Assembly (NCBI RefSeq): GCF_018860155.1
Contig: NZ_JAHKNI010000011.1
Location: forward strand, 234,656 to 298,655
DNA: 64,000 bases
Source: Nocardia albiluteola
GTDB taxonomy: Bacteria; Actinomycetota; Actinomycetes; Mycobacteriales; Mycobacteriaceae
Direction: 5' to 3'
Positions within the stretch are counted from its first letter, which is position 1, and each line of letters starts with the position of its first letter. Below the pieces are notes generated by a model, which was given only the letters and a program-made list of their open reading frames with translations, made no database searches and was not told the origin of the DNA. Made by a program: the position numbers and the translations under genes. This document shows positions 38,701 through 45,715 of the stretch, one piece after another.

Positions 38701-41700
38701 ACATGCTGCGGGCCCGGCTACGGCCCGAACCGGCACACCCATCGGGGTGGGCATTGCAGGTGCAGCCGGCCGGGATATCCGCCGCGGGACTGATCCGGCA
38801 CGTGCCGGTGGACGCGGCGCCGGACAGCAGCGCGTTCGCCGCGATCGCCGACACGGAGGCCCGCGCGGCCGCCGAGCGCCTCGACCCCGCCGCGGGAATC
38901 ATGCTGCAGTTGGTCTGGTTCGACTGCGCCGGGCAGCCGGGCCGACTCCTGGTCGTCGCACACCACCTGGTGATAGACGGAGTGTCGTGGCGGATCCTCG
39001 TACCCGACCTCGCCGCCGCCTGGGCCCAGGTGAGTGCCGGGCAACGGCCGGAGCTCGCGCCTGTCGGTACGTCGATGCGCCGCTGGGCGCACGGTCTGGA
39101 CACCGCCGCGGGGAGCCTCGATGAACTCGATTGGTGGCGTGCCACGCTCGCCGCCGCTGATCCGCCGATCGGGACCCGCCCTCTCGACCCGGTCGTGGAC
39201 GTGCAGGCCACCGTCGCCACGGTCAAGGTGACGCTGCCTACCGCGGTGACCCGCGCTGTACTCACTACCCTGCCGGAGGCGTTCCGCGGCAATGTGGATG
39301 ATGCCCTCATCGCCGGGCTCGCACTGGCGCTGACCCGGTGGCGGCACCGCCACGGCGACAACATCACCGAGACGCTGCTTACTCTCGAAAGCCACGGCCG
39401 CCACGACACGGTCCTCCGCGGTGCCGACCTCACCCGCACTGTCGGGTGGTTCACCACCACCTACCCGGTGCGGCTCGACCTGTCCGGCATCGACATCGAC
39501 GACGCGTTCGCCGCCGGCGCTACCGCAGGGGCGATCGTCAAATCGGTCAAGGAACAACTCCGCCAGGTCCCCGGCCACGGGATCGGCTACGGGCTGCTGC
39601 GCTACCTCAACACCGATACCGCCCCCGTCCTGGGCGCGCTGCCCGACCCCCAGGTGAGCTTCAACTATCTCGGCCGGTTCGACACCATTCCCGACGCGTT
39701 GCGCGAGAGCGGGTGGATGCCCGCCGGTAGCGACGCCGACGGCGGCGGCGCCCAGAACCCCGACGCATCCGTGGCAGCCCTGCTGGGCATCAACGCGTTC
39801 ACCATGGACACACCGGACGGACCCGCCCTGACCGCCGCCTGGGACTATCCGGCCGGCCTGCTCACCGCCGCCGAGGTCACCGACCTTGCGGAACTGTGGC
39901 GCGACGCGGTGACGGCTCTGGCCGATCACGCGTCCCGGCCCGGTGCCGGCGGGCTGACCCCCTCCGACGTCGGCCTCGTCGACCTCGACCAGACCGCGAT
40001 CGACCGCCTCGAGACCCGATATCCCGCGCTGGACGATATCTGGCCGCTCACACCGCTGCAGGCGGGGCTGCTGTTCCACGCCCAGCTCGCCGAGGGCAGC
40101 CTCGATGCCTACATCGTGCAACTCTGTATCGAACTCGGTGGGCGCGTCGACCCGGACCGGTTACGCCGCGCAGCGCAGACCCTCGTCGGACGTCACCCGA
40201 ACCTGCGGACCGCATTCGCGCGCGACGGCGCCGGCGACCCGGTGCAGGTGGTGCATCGGCAAATCGAGGTGCCGTTCACCCAGGTCGACTTGGCCGGGCA
40301 CGACGACACCGAGGCCGCGCTCGAACACGTCATGGACACCGACCGCCACTTCGACATGACCGTGGCGCCGCTGCTGCGACTGACGCTGATCGGCACCGCC
40401 CCCCAGAGGTACCGGCTGGTGCTGAGCATCCATCACATCTTGATCGACGGCTGGTCCATGCCACTGCTGACCCGGGAACTGCTGATCCTCTACGCCGGCG
40501 ACAGCGACCCCGGTGCACTGGCACCGGTGCATCCCTACCGCGACTACCTGGCGTGGCTGAAAACCCAGGACCAGGACGCGGCGGAAACCGCGTGGGCGCG
40601 GGCACTCGAGGGCGTCACGGAGCCGACTCTGCTGGCGCCCGAAGCCCGCGGCCACCAGCAGTCCGCTGCCGCGCGCGAAGTCCAGGTGCCGCTGAGCGAA
40701 GACCGCAGCGCGACCCTGGCCACTGTGGCCAACCGGCAGGAGACCACCCTCAACACCGTCGTGCAAGCCGCCTGGGCGATCGTGCTCGCAAGCGCGACCG
40801 CGCGCGACGACGTCGTCTTCGGCACCACCGTCTCCGGGCGCCCCCCACAGATCCCCGGCATCGAATCGATGATCGGACTGTTCATCAACACCGTGCCCGT
40901 CCGGGTCCGGCTCGACTACCGCGAAACCCTCGCCCAGCTACTCCGGCGAATCCACACCGAACAAGCTGCGCTGCTCGACCATCACCACCTCGGACTCACC
41001 CGAATCCAACAGGCGGCCGGGCCCGGCGCGATGTTCGACACCGCGACCGTCTTCGAGTCCTACCCGGTCGACACCACCGGCTTGTCCGAAGACACCGACA
41101 TTGCCGGAATGCATGTCCTCGACGCCCACGGACGAGACGCCGCGCACTATCCACTCGGCCTCATGGTCCACCACGACACCCGGCTGCACCTGACCTTCAA
41201 ATACCAGCCCGAACTGTTCACACAACACCAGATCGAGACCATCGCCGAGCGGGTGCTGCGAGTGCTCGAGGCCATCGCTGCGCACATCGATCTCCCCCTC
41301 ACCCAGCTGGAGCTGCTATCGCCGGTCGAGCGCGCCGCGTTGGTACCCGTTCGCGGTTGCCCCGGCGAGGTGATGTCGGTGCTGCCACAGGTTTTGACGG
41401 CCACGGCGAGGCCGGACACCGAAGCGGTGGTCTGCGACGGCAAGCGGCTGTCCTACCGCGAACTCGACGAAACCTCCAACCGGTGGGCGCGGGTACTGAT
41501 CGACGCCGGAGCAGGACCGGAATCGTTGGTAGCCGTGGCGCTACCACGCTCCATTGATGGCGTGATCGCCGTATGGGCGGTCGCCAAAACCGGCGGGGCG
41601 TTCGTTCCGATCGACCCCACCCAGCCCGAAGACCGGATCACACGCATTCTCGTCGATTCCGGTGCCGCCGTCGGCGTGACACTGCAGACCCACCGGGATC

Positions 41701-43925
41701 AGCTACCGGACGCCATCAGATGGCTCGTCCTCGACACCCCTTCCTTCGCTGCGACGGCGGCGTCGGCGCGCTCCGAGGCGATCACCGATCCTGAACGCAC
41801 AACCACACTGCGGCCACAGCATCCGGCCTACCTGATCTACACCTCGGGCTCCACCGGGACCCCCAAGGGGGTCATGGTTACCCACGCCGGAATCGCGAAC
41901 CTGGCCGCCGAAATACGGGAACGGTTCGGGCTCTCCCCAATCTCACGAATGCTGGCTGTCGCCTCGCCGACCTTCGATGTCTCGATCCTCGAATGGCTCA
42001 GCGCCGCCGTCACCGGAGCCACCTTGGTCCTCGCACCCGCGCGCGTGGTCGCCGGCGCCGAACTGGACGAGTTGATCAACGCCGAACATGTCACCCACGC
42101 CGCTCTCACCCCAACAGTGCTCGCATCGCTGCACCCCGACGAACTCGACACCGTGCACACTCTGATCCTCGGTGGCGAGACATGCCCAGCAGACCTGGCA
42201 ACACGATGGGCCCCCGGCCGCACGCTGATCAACGCTTACGGGCCTACCGAGACCACCATCCAGAGCTGCACCGACGTCTTCCTGACCACGACCGCCGACA
42301 GTCCGCCGCCGATCGGCGGCCCGGCCCGTGGGTTCTCCGCCGTAGTGCTCGACCGCGGATTGTGCCCGGTCCCGCCCGGAGTGGTGGGCGAGCTGTATCT
42401 GTCCGGACCGGGCCTCGCCCGCGGCTACCACGGGCAACCCGCACTCACGGCAGCACGATTCATTCCCGACCCGTACGGGCCGGCCGGGACCCGCATGTAT
42501 CGCACCGGCGACCTGGTCACCTGGACCACCGACCGAACACTGCAATTCAAAGGCCGGAACGACACGCAAATCAAGATCCGCGGCCACCGCATCGAACCCG
42601 GCGACATCGAAACCGCGCTCCGCAGCCATCCCGACATCGTCCATGCCGCTGTCGCGGTCCACACCCAGCCGAACGGTACGGACCGACTCACCGGCTACGT
42701 CGTACCCACTCCCGACACCACACCCGACACCACTGCGCTGCGAACCTACCTCGCAACCCGGCTACCCACCTACATGATCCCGACGACCATCCTTACCCTC
42801 GGCCGGATACCCCTTACCTCCACCGGCAAAGTTGACTACAAAGCTCTGCCCGCACCCGATCTGCGACACACGCGGTTCCGGTCGCCGTCCACCCCACTCG
42901 AGGCCACCGTCTGCGACGCCTTCACCCAGACCCTCGACATCGAACAGGCCGGCGTCGACGACGATTTCTTCACCCTCGGCGGCAACTCGCTGGCCGCCGC
43001 CCAACTGATGGTGCGGCTGGCGGAGTCGACCGGTGTCGACGTGCCGGTGCAGTGGATCTTCACCGATCCGACACCGCAATCACTGGCCCGCCGCATCGAT
43101 ACCCGCCTCCGCGGCATCGACGAACAAGACCCCAGCGACGCGATCTCGGTCATGCTCCCCCTGCGCGCGGCCGGTACCGCGCCGCCGCTGTTCTGCGTTC
43201 ACCCTGCCGTCGGATTGGCTTGGTGTTTCAGCGGGCTCGTGCAGCACCTCGACCCCGACCGTCCCGTCCGAGGGCTGCAATCCCCGGCGTTCACCGATCC
43301 CACCGTGCGGTTCGACACCCTCGACCAACTCGCCGCCCGCTATGTGCAGGAGATCCGGTCCGTCCAACCGCACGGCCCCTACCATCTGCTCGGCTACTCC
43401 CTCGGCGGCACCATTGCCCACGCGATTGCCGTCCAACTCCGCCGCGACGGCGACTCCGTGGCCACCCTGGCCATGATGGACACCCGCGTCGTCACCGCCC
43501 GCACCGCTCGCGCTCCCACACCCACCATCGCGGAGATGCTCGCCGAGTTCGGCGGTTTCGCCTCTCCGGACGGCGACGCCGACCTGACCGTCGAGGCCGC
43601 CACCGAGTTACTGCACCAGCAAGGCGGACTCTTCACAGCCGTGACCCCCGAACATCTCGTGATCCTGCGCGACGACTACGCCCGCCTCGTCGACCTGACC
43701 TGGAACCACCGGCCGGGGCTCTTCGATGGCGACCTGATCTATTTCAACGCCGCCGACCACACGGACGACGACCCCTATCCGGCGCTCGCGTGGAACGACT
43801 ACATCACCGGCTGTATCACCGAACACGACATTCCTGCCCGCCACGAACGGATGACCGAACCTCCCCCGCTTCGCGCAATCGGACTCGTCCTCACCGAGCA
43901 CCTCCGCTCGACCCCGACCACCTAG
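26745..43925 (+). CDS. Four-module nonribosomal peptide synthetase with terminal thioesterase
   Basis: The 5,726-residue synthetase reads, by approximate residues: C1 26-455 (HHVALDG at 157), a C-terminal half-C domain 465-720 with no HHxxxDG, A1 735-1230, T1 (Ser 1272), C2 1330-1760 (HHIAADG), A2 1790-2270, T2 (GGDSI, 2323), epimerase E2 2375-2830 (HHSAIDG), C3 2886-3320 (HHLLLDG), A3 3340-3835, T3 (3880), E3 3938-4410 (HHLVIDG), C4 4430-4860 (HHILIDG), A4 4885-5370, T4 (GGNSL, 5411), thioesterase 5480-5726 (GYSLGG). It predicts a tetrapeptide with D residues 2 and 3, possibly N-acylated by C1. Motif-derived A codes are DAWIVAAIMK, DVQIVGAIMK, DALIVGGIMK and DVLLIGAIQK; only A1 resembles a known code (Phe-like). 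ATG 26745 has AGGGG five bases upstream. A P450 gene follows. Confidence 0.95.
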   Translation: MTVQRQQPHPDRGLSTDAEPDMSAMQTVPLCAGQRGLWLAQQLSPDVPVCEALYIEFRGDLDVDLLRATTIQAGQEFQSGYVRLLEIDGEPYQLYDPSLESAGPVIDMRGERDPVAAGLQWMHRECTTPLDMNRDRLVTSAIVQVGDRHYLLYSKIHHVALDGYAAMMIVNRMAALYTAAVQDRPAEPNRAADLRTLYEADRSYRESKRFIDDQAYWVRKLAGVGEESSLAAGHAPARADSVTATAELSTAAVGRIDHCAQALDASPAALVIAAFGCYLARMTGRDDVLVNIPMSGRTTAVLRRSGGMFVNVTPLPIVVGPEDTVATLVRRVQSDLVGTLRHQRCGLTDIRAATGYTGQSGQWRFAGPLVNVMYFPQKIQLGSVTGEFHILSSGPVEDLLIDLYQTGDPPRTILYFLANPNLYNSPELSAHCTGFVEFLDAFTAAAPGTDLGQVHPGSARHGARVRHRRENLAFWRATLADLPEELRLPFDRPRPVVMSHRGATTSYTVNAELIQALERFAQQQSSSLFMVIHGALAVLLARLSGSTDIPIGTPIAGRGAAALDDVIGMFVNTLVLRTGIDLDESFTNLLDRIRQVDLDAFEHADVPFEQLVDQLDVQRSQSRHPLFQVLLAFQNLQRVELELPGLAVSVVDLPTEMSHFDLQFILSDDRDSGDVTVSVTYATDLFDATTIDSLVHRWFRILESVATDPTVAVGAIEVLEPTERIDLLTRSGAPTAAPTTLADLLTNAAVQNPDATAIVSDGQQLSYRELDERSNRLARLLIQRGIGPEDIVAIGIPRSPESVLAIWAVAKSGAAFLPIDPTYPTERITHMTTDSKAAIGLTVPSVRAQLPDSIDWLTPDNLDKDFGAQAISDLERTTPLRPQHPAYLIYTSGSTGVPKAVTVTHAGVAALGSEQRERYAVTAVSRTLYFASPSFDASVWELLLAVGSGATMVIVAPGIYGGAELAELLRRERVTHAVITPAALTSVDPDGLDNLRVVVSAGDACPPELVRRWVGDGREFFNAYGPTEATIMTNHSAPLVAGELVTIGGPIRGFSEWVLDQRLQPVPAGVAGELYIAGAALARGYHRRAAVTAGSFVACPWRPGDRMYRTGDMVRWTPDRAVQHLGRLDFQVKIRGLRIELGEVDATLAAHETVGFATTISHRNDSGTESLVSYVVAAPDHSIDTATLTEHLTHRLPSYMVPSSIMVLDHIPLTPAGKLDRKALPKPVHTDHKPFRAPETPTEHTIARVFTDVLGIDTIGLDDSFFALGGDSLVATRVATRLGAALDTEVPVRLLFEAPTVAALAAYVEQHAGQGRQRPPLIAGPRPELVPLAPAQQRMWFLNQYEPGSGAYNMPIAIRLRGEVNVDALGLAMVDVLRRHESLRTRYPDHDGILIQLIESVDDIDQELTPVPVLSSQLIATVTEFISEGFDVSTQVPVRARLFRVVGSEESEYVLAVVVHHIAADGFSMTPLARDVTTAYTARIRGEVPSWTPLAVQYADYALWQRATLGSPDDPESLCARQIRYWTETLDGVPEELSLPFDRPRPVVMSHRGATTSYTVNAELIQALERFARQQSSSLFMVIHGALAVLLARLSGSTDVPIGTPIAGRGAAALDEVIGMFVNTLVLRTDIDLDESFTDLLSRVRQVDLDAFEHADVPFEQLVDQLDVQRSQSRHPLFQVLLAFQNLQRVELELPGLVVSVVDLPAEMSRFDLAFVLSDSGDSDGMTVSVTYATDLFDTTTIDSLVHRWIRVLESVAADPLVSVGTIEVLEPAERADLLTRSGAPTVAPTTLAELLATAAGRDPDATAIVFGGQRLSYRELDERSNRLARQLIRRGIGPEDIVAIGIPRSPESVLAIWAVAKSGAAFLPIDPTYPTERITHMTTDSKAAIGLTVPSVRAQLPDSIDWLTPDNLDKTDNRPITDSDRVRPLRVDNVAYVIYTSGSTGLPKGVTVTHQGLGNCATEDRDAMDVESNSRTLHLASPSFDVSVQELLLALCAGATMVIAPSDAYGGDELGELLDREHVSHAYITPSALSTIDHTHWPLPDLGHLVVGGEDSGTELVQRWGGSRNMFDAYGPTEATIMTNHGTPLVAGKSITVGGPIRGVREWVLDQRLQPVPVGMAGELYIAGAALARGYHRRTAVTAERFVACPWKPGDRMYRTGDMVRWTPNGAVQHLGRSDFQVKIRGQRIELGEIDTTLAAHESVGFAITIGHRSDSGTDSLASYVVAAQDHSIDTATLTEHLTHRLPSYMVPSSIMVLDHIPLTPVGKLDRKALPKPVHTDHKPFRAPETPTEHTITRVFTDVLGIDTIGLDDSFFALGGDSIMSIQLVTRARAAGVLFSPRDVFECRTVAGLAQVAIRDTAAATALAAELPGGGVGPIPLTPIMRWLLERAESGFGRFSQAMMLGLPAEIDGQRLADTVQAILDRHDMLRARLRPDADGQWSWEVLPVGTVRADDVIHRVANAGGLGSVELRALAAAELDAAADRLDPGAGIVVQAVWFDPADAAEPGRVLVLVHHSAIDGVSWRVLVPDLAIAWARLESGQPPDLAPVGTSMRRWAHGLVEAAQRPERAAELELWQAMAIGDDPVIGSRPLDPAIDVAATARTIEVGVSPEVTEALLTDVPSKFRGSVGDGLLAALAVAVTKWRREHATEATDHPLADMVIDLEGHGREEDVVPGSDLTRTVGWFSTSFPIRVDLSGIDLDDAYAGGPAMGAAVKSVKEQLLAVPDHGIGYGLLRYLNEDTGPILRPLPTPQIGFNYLGRVSSGIPEGMAAVGWMPVDGGGDLGGAELAGARNPDMPVSAVLDINALTLDDAGRPRLRAIWSYPAGVLTADEVREVAESWCRALTALATHTRHSGSGGRTPSDLDLVRLGQSEIERLEDRYPALSDVWPLTPLQEGLLFHALVSEESVDAYVMQLVLELRGHVDPRRLRRAGQVLLDRHANLRTAFVTDIGAAPVQVVHEHVEAPWSELDLSGLDNNARHREWEQLMAADRATRFDPARAPLMRWMLVTTGPEHHRLVLTNHHLLLDGWSTPLLLQELLVLYATDGDAAMLPRVRPYRDFLAWIAGQDPAAALDTWARVFDGADEPTLVAADDPRRRYTESREVVGELTEAQTAALTGLARSRGVTLNTVLQTAWAIVLGGLTSRADVTFGSTVSGRFPQLAGVESMIGLFINTLPVRVRLDTTESLGQLLDRIQAEQVTLLDHQFVGLTDIQRVAGPGGVFDTMTVFESYPVDRFGLTADTDIAGVRLVDVYGTDAAHYPLGVVAHVDTRLHLKIKYLPELFDHDTMEATLRRVLHVIGVVTTDPDLPLARLNLLSPAEYRELTSVSGDPAVPGRVFPELLAAAVERNPGAAAVVYGDRRWTYGELDAESNRLARLLIRRGVGPEATVAVGLPRSVESVLAVWAVAKSGAASVPIDPTYPADRITFMLTDSGARVGITASTVAAELPGTIDWLVLDAPELRADLSATSVAAITPAERKVPLHVAHPVYVMYTSGSTGRPKGVIVTHAGLANFAAEQRDRYAVVPSARILHFASPSFDAAVLEQLMAIEATATLVIAPTTLYGGEELRHLLIEQSVSHAFITPSALASIDRTGLDGLRVLVAGGEACPQGLVGRWAPGRAFHNGYGPTETTIMTNISAALDPSAAVTIGGPIRGVGQVVLDAWLRPVPVGVEGELYLAGPGLARGYHNRMDLTASRFVADPFARPGQRMYRTGDLVRWRRQPEGGLTLDYVGRTDFQVKIRGFRIELGEVESGLLACAGVARAVATVHRSSATGDRLVGYVVPEPGAHLEPAAVLASAGQRLAPHMVPATVVIVDALPMTENGKLDRTALPEPDFSTGRTEFRAPVTDVETTLAGLFAEVLGLDRVGLDDSFFALGGDSIMSIQLVTGAKTAGLVFSVREVFEHRTVAGLARIADRESAAAAPLPAELPGGGVGSMPLTPIMCWMFERGGFDRLCQWVMLTLPDGIDSTGIAATLQAVIDHHDMLRARLRPEPAHPSGWALQVQPAGISAAGLIRHVPVDAAPDSSAFAAIADTEARAAAERLDPAAGIMLQLVWFDCAGQPGRLLVVAHHLVIDGVSWRILVPDLAAAWAQVSAGQRPELAPVGTSMRRWAHGLDTAAGSLDELDWWRATLAAADPPIGTRPLDPVVDVQATVATVKVTLPTAVTRAVLTTLPEAFRGNVDDALIAGLALALTRWRHRHGDNITETLLTLESHGRHDTVLRGADLTRTVGWFTTTYPVRLDLSGIDIDDAFAAGATAGAIVKSVKEQLRQVPGHGIGYGLLRYLNTDTAPVLGALPDPQVSFNYLGRFDTIPDALRESGWMPAGSDADGGGAQNPDASVAALLGINAFTMDTPDGPALTAAWDYPAGLLTAAEVTDLAELWRDAVTALADHASRPGAGGLTPSDVGLVDLDQTAIDRLETRYPALDDIWPLTPLQAGLLFHAQLAEGSLDAYIVQLCIELGGRVDPDRLRRAAQTLVGRHPNLRTAFARDGAGDPVQVVHRQIEVPFTQVDLAGHDDTEAALEHVMDTDRHFDMTVAPLLRLTLIGTAPQRYRLVLSIHHILIDGWSMPLLTRELLILYAGDSDPGALAPVHPYRDYLAWLKTQDQDAAETAWARALEGVTEPTLLAPEARGHQQSAAAREVQVPLSEDRSATLATVANRQETTLNTVVQAAWAIVLASATARDDVVFGTTVSGRPPQIPGIESMIGLFINTVPVRVRLDYRETLAQLLRRIHTEQAALLDHHHLGLTRIQQAAGPGAMFDTATVFESYPVDTTGLSEDTDIAGMHVLDAHGRDAAHYPLGLMVHHDTRLHLTFKYQPELFTQHQIETIAERVLRVLEAIAAHIDLPLTQLELLSPVERAALVPVRGCPGEVMSVLPQVLTATARPDTEAVVCDGKRLSYRELDETSNRWARVLIDAGAGPESLVAVALPRSIDGVIAVWAVAKTGGAFVPIDPTQPEDRITRILVDSGAAVGVTLQTHRDQLPDAIRWLVLDTPSFAATAASARSEAITDPERTTTLRPQHPAYLIYTSGSTGTPKGVMVTHAGIANLAAEIRERFGLSPISRMLAVASPTFDVSILEWLSAAVTGATLVLAPARVVAGAELDELINAEHVTHAALTPTVLASLHPDELDTVHTLILGGETCPADLATRWAPGRTLINAYGPTETTIQSCTDVFLTTTADSPPPIGGPARGFSAVVLDRGLCPVPPGVVGELYLSGPGLARGYHGQPALTAARFIPDPYGPAGTRMYRTGDLVTWTTDRTLQFKGRNDTQIKIRGHRIEPGDIETALRSHPDIVHAAVAVHTQPNGTDRLTGYVVPTPDTTPDTTALRTYLATRLPTYMIPTTILTLGRIPLTSTGKVDYKALPAPDLRHTRFRSPSTPLEATVCDAFTQTLDIEQAGVDDDFFTLGGNSLAAAQLMVRLAESTGVDVPVQWIFTDPTPQSLARRIDTRLRGIDEQDPSDAISVMLPLRAAGTAPPLFCVHPAVGLAWCFSGLVQHLDPDRPVRGLQSPAFTDPTVRFDTLDQLAARYVQEIRSVQPHGPYHLLGYSLGGTIAHAIAVQLRRDGDSVATLAMMDTRVVTARTARAPTPTIAEMLAEFGGFASPDGDADLTVEAATELLHQQGGLFTAVTPEHLVILRDDYARLVDLTWNHRPGLFDGDLIYFNAADHTDDDPYPALAWNDYITGCITEHDIPARHERMTEPPPLRAIGLVLTEHLRSTPTT
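28191..30560 (+). repeat. Intragenic repeat, copy 1 (half-C/A1/T1)
   Basis: This stretch matches 31344-33713 at a constant offset of 3,153 bases. Similarity is near identity over the C-lobe (about 28200-28700), over A1 motifs A1-A2 (about 29100-29335), and again from about 30050 to the carrier domain. The A-domain core between about 29340 and 30000 is clearly diverged. Confidence 0.75.
31344..33713 (+). repeat. Intragenic repeat, copy 2 (C2 C-lobe/A2/T2)
   Basis: This is the partner of 28191-30560 at offset 3,153. The similarity stops inside the carrier domain motif, where T1 reads GGDSLVA and T2 reads GGDSIMS, in keeping with T2 being followed by an epimerase. Confidence 0.75.
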
Positions 43926-43990
43926 CTGAAACTCCTACACCAGCAATAATAAACCGATACGGCTTTCGACCAATTGTGACTGCCGAGCAG

Positions 43991-44022
43991 TTCCGTCGCC
44001 CTGGGCGGCGACGGAATGGTTT
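43991..44022 (+). terminator. Rho-independent terminator after the NRPS gene
   Basis: TTCCGTCGCC at 43991-44000 pairs with GGCGACGGAA at 44007-44016 and is followed by TGGTTTT. The rest of the 314-base gap to the P450 gene (to 44239) shows no gene and probably holds the P450 promoter, so NRPS and P450 need not share a transcript. Confidence 0.75.
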
Positions 44023-44239
44023 TCTGTGGATATTTGCCGACCCAAAGAAAGTGCTGGCCAGGTGCGGCGCTGGAACTGATCGGTGGCGCAATCGAGCCCG
44101 CCCGAGCGCGACATGCGCCAGGCGAAACGCGCCAGAACAGGCCGTCTACCAGCGTTTTACTCACATTTGTTACGGCCCGGCAATAGCACTCTGTCGTAGT
44201 AGATGCCTATCATAAGGAAGAGCGGAGTGGGAGGCGACA

Positions 44240-45523
44240 ATGCTGACTCGCACCTGGGTTCGGTGGCTGCTCATACACGGCCTAATGCGGTCCTATCTGC
44301 GGTGGTCGGCGCGTCGGGGCGATCCCCTCGCACAGATCGCCTTCGGCCAAGATCGCTCGCTCGGCACGTCGCCGTTCATCGAGGAGATCCGGCAGCGGGG
44401 CCGTCTGCCCAAGCTGTCGGGGATGTACGTCACCACGGACTACGAACTGTGCCGTCGTATCCTGCGAGACAATCGCTTCGGCGTGGTCACACCCGATCAT
44501 CCAGTCATCCCGAAGCCCATCCGCTGGGTGATGGCCAAGACGGATCAGGAACTTCCCAACCTGACCGAACCGCCCTCCATGCTGGTGGCCGATCCACCGG
44601 AACACACTCGGTACCGGCGCCTGGTCGGACAGGCATTCAGCCCGAAGGCGATCGCCAAATTAGAGAAGCGGGCTGTGGAAGTGACCGATGGCCTGCTCGA
44701 AGACCTGGAGTCGAAACCGCGACCGGATCTGATCGAGGACTTCGCCGCACAAGTGCCCGTCGCGATCATCGCCGAGATTCTCGGGTTTCCCGCCGACATG
44801 CATTCGACCCTGCTGAAGTGGGGGTACAACAGTGCGCCGCTGGTCGACCGCGGCCTGACCTGGACCATGTATCGCCAGGCCACCGAAGAGCTGACCGAGG
44901 TCAAGCAGTACTTCGACCAGCGCATCGACAAGCTCACCGCCGAACCAGGCAATGACCTGCTCACCGTGCTGGTCACGAGTGGTGAGCTCACCCGCCGCGA
45001 GCAGATGGCCAACGGGGCCCTGCTGCTGGACGCCGGGTTCTTGACAACGGTGAATCTGCTCGGCAATGGAATCGCCCTGCTGACCAGCCATCCGGACCAG
45101 CTGAAACTGCTGATGGCGCAGCCCGAGCTGTGGCCGGGCGCGATCGAGGAAATCCTGCGCTACGACTGTCCCGTGCGGATGACAGGCCGGATGACCAACT
45201 GTGACGTCGACATCGCCGATCAGCACATCAAGCGCGGTTCCCTGGTCCTTCTATCGCTGGCCGGGGCAAACTACGACCCCGGCGTCTTCCCCGATCCCGA
45301 ACGATTCGATGTGACCAGGGCCAACGCCGCGGATCACCTCGCGTTCAGCAGCGGCGTGCACGGCTGCCTGGGATACCGGCTGGCCCGCATGGAAGGCGTC
45401 ATCGCGTTGCGAACCCTCTTCGAGCGATATCCGAATCTGCGCTTGGACGGCCCCCCGACCCCACGTGGCCTGATGAACCTGCACGCCTACCGCACCATGC
45501 CCGCCAAACTCACTGCCGACTAG
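44240..45523 (+). CDS. Cytochrome P450
   Basis: The 427-residue product is a soluble actinobacterial P450. The I-helix oxygen-binding motif is AGFLTT, the ExxR pair is in AIEEILRYD, and the heme-cysteine signature is FSSGVHGCLGYRLARMEG. The N-terminus (MLTRTWVRWLLIHGLMRSYL) is longer and more hydrophobic than usual. GGGAGG upstream supports ATG 44240. Directly downstream of the synthetase, it probably hydroxylates or otherwise oxidises a peptide residue or free intermediate; the exact reaction cannot be read. An internally deleted relative sharing both ends is at 54747-54983. Ferredoxin and reductase genes are not in the window. Confidence 0.92.
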   Translation: MLTRTWVRWLLIHGLMRSYLRWSARRGDPLAQIAFGQDRSLGTSPFIEEIRQRGRLPKLSGMYVTTDYELCRRILRDNRFGVVTPDHPVIPKPIRWVMAKTDQELPNLTEPPSMLVADPPEHTRYRRLVGQAFSPKAIAKLEKRAVEVTDGLLEDLESKPRPDLIEDFAAQVPVAIIAEILGFPADMHSTLLKWGYNSAPLVDRGLTWTMYRQATEELTEVKQYFDQRIDKLTAEPGNDLLTVLVTSGELTRREQMANGALLLDAGFLTTVNLLGNGIALLTSHPDQLKLLMAQPELWPGAIEEILRYDCPVRMTGRMTNCDVDIADQHIKRGSLVLLSLAGANYDPGVFPDPERFDVTRANAADHLAFSSGVHGCLGYRLARMEGVIALRTLFERYPNLRLDGPPTPRGLMNLHAYRTMPAKLTAD

Positions 45524-45715
45524 TGTCCTGCCGCCACTGAGCCTTTCTCGTAGCCGGTGTGCAAGTTCATGCGGTCTGGCGGTGTTCGATATGCAGCGGG
45601 ACAAAGGAGGGCAGCGAGGATGTCGCCGATTCGCCAGGGGCACAGGAAGTGAGCCGGAGCAGTGGGCGAGATAGACCCGCCCGATCGCCCGAGCGTGAGT
45701 TCGCAAACTGTACCT

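Noticed and set aside
43926..44239. MbtH-like gene or carrier protein in the gap after the NRPS
   Set aside because: The gap holds a terminator and no frame resembling the short MbtH family; none was found elsewhere in the window either.
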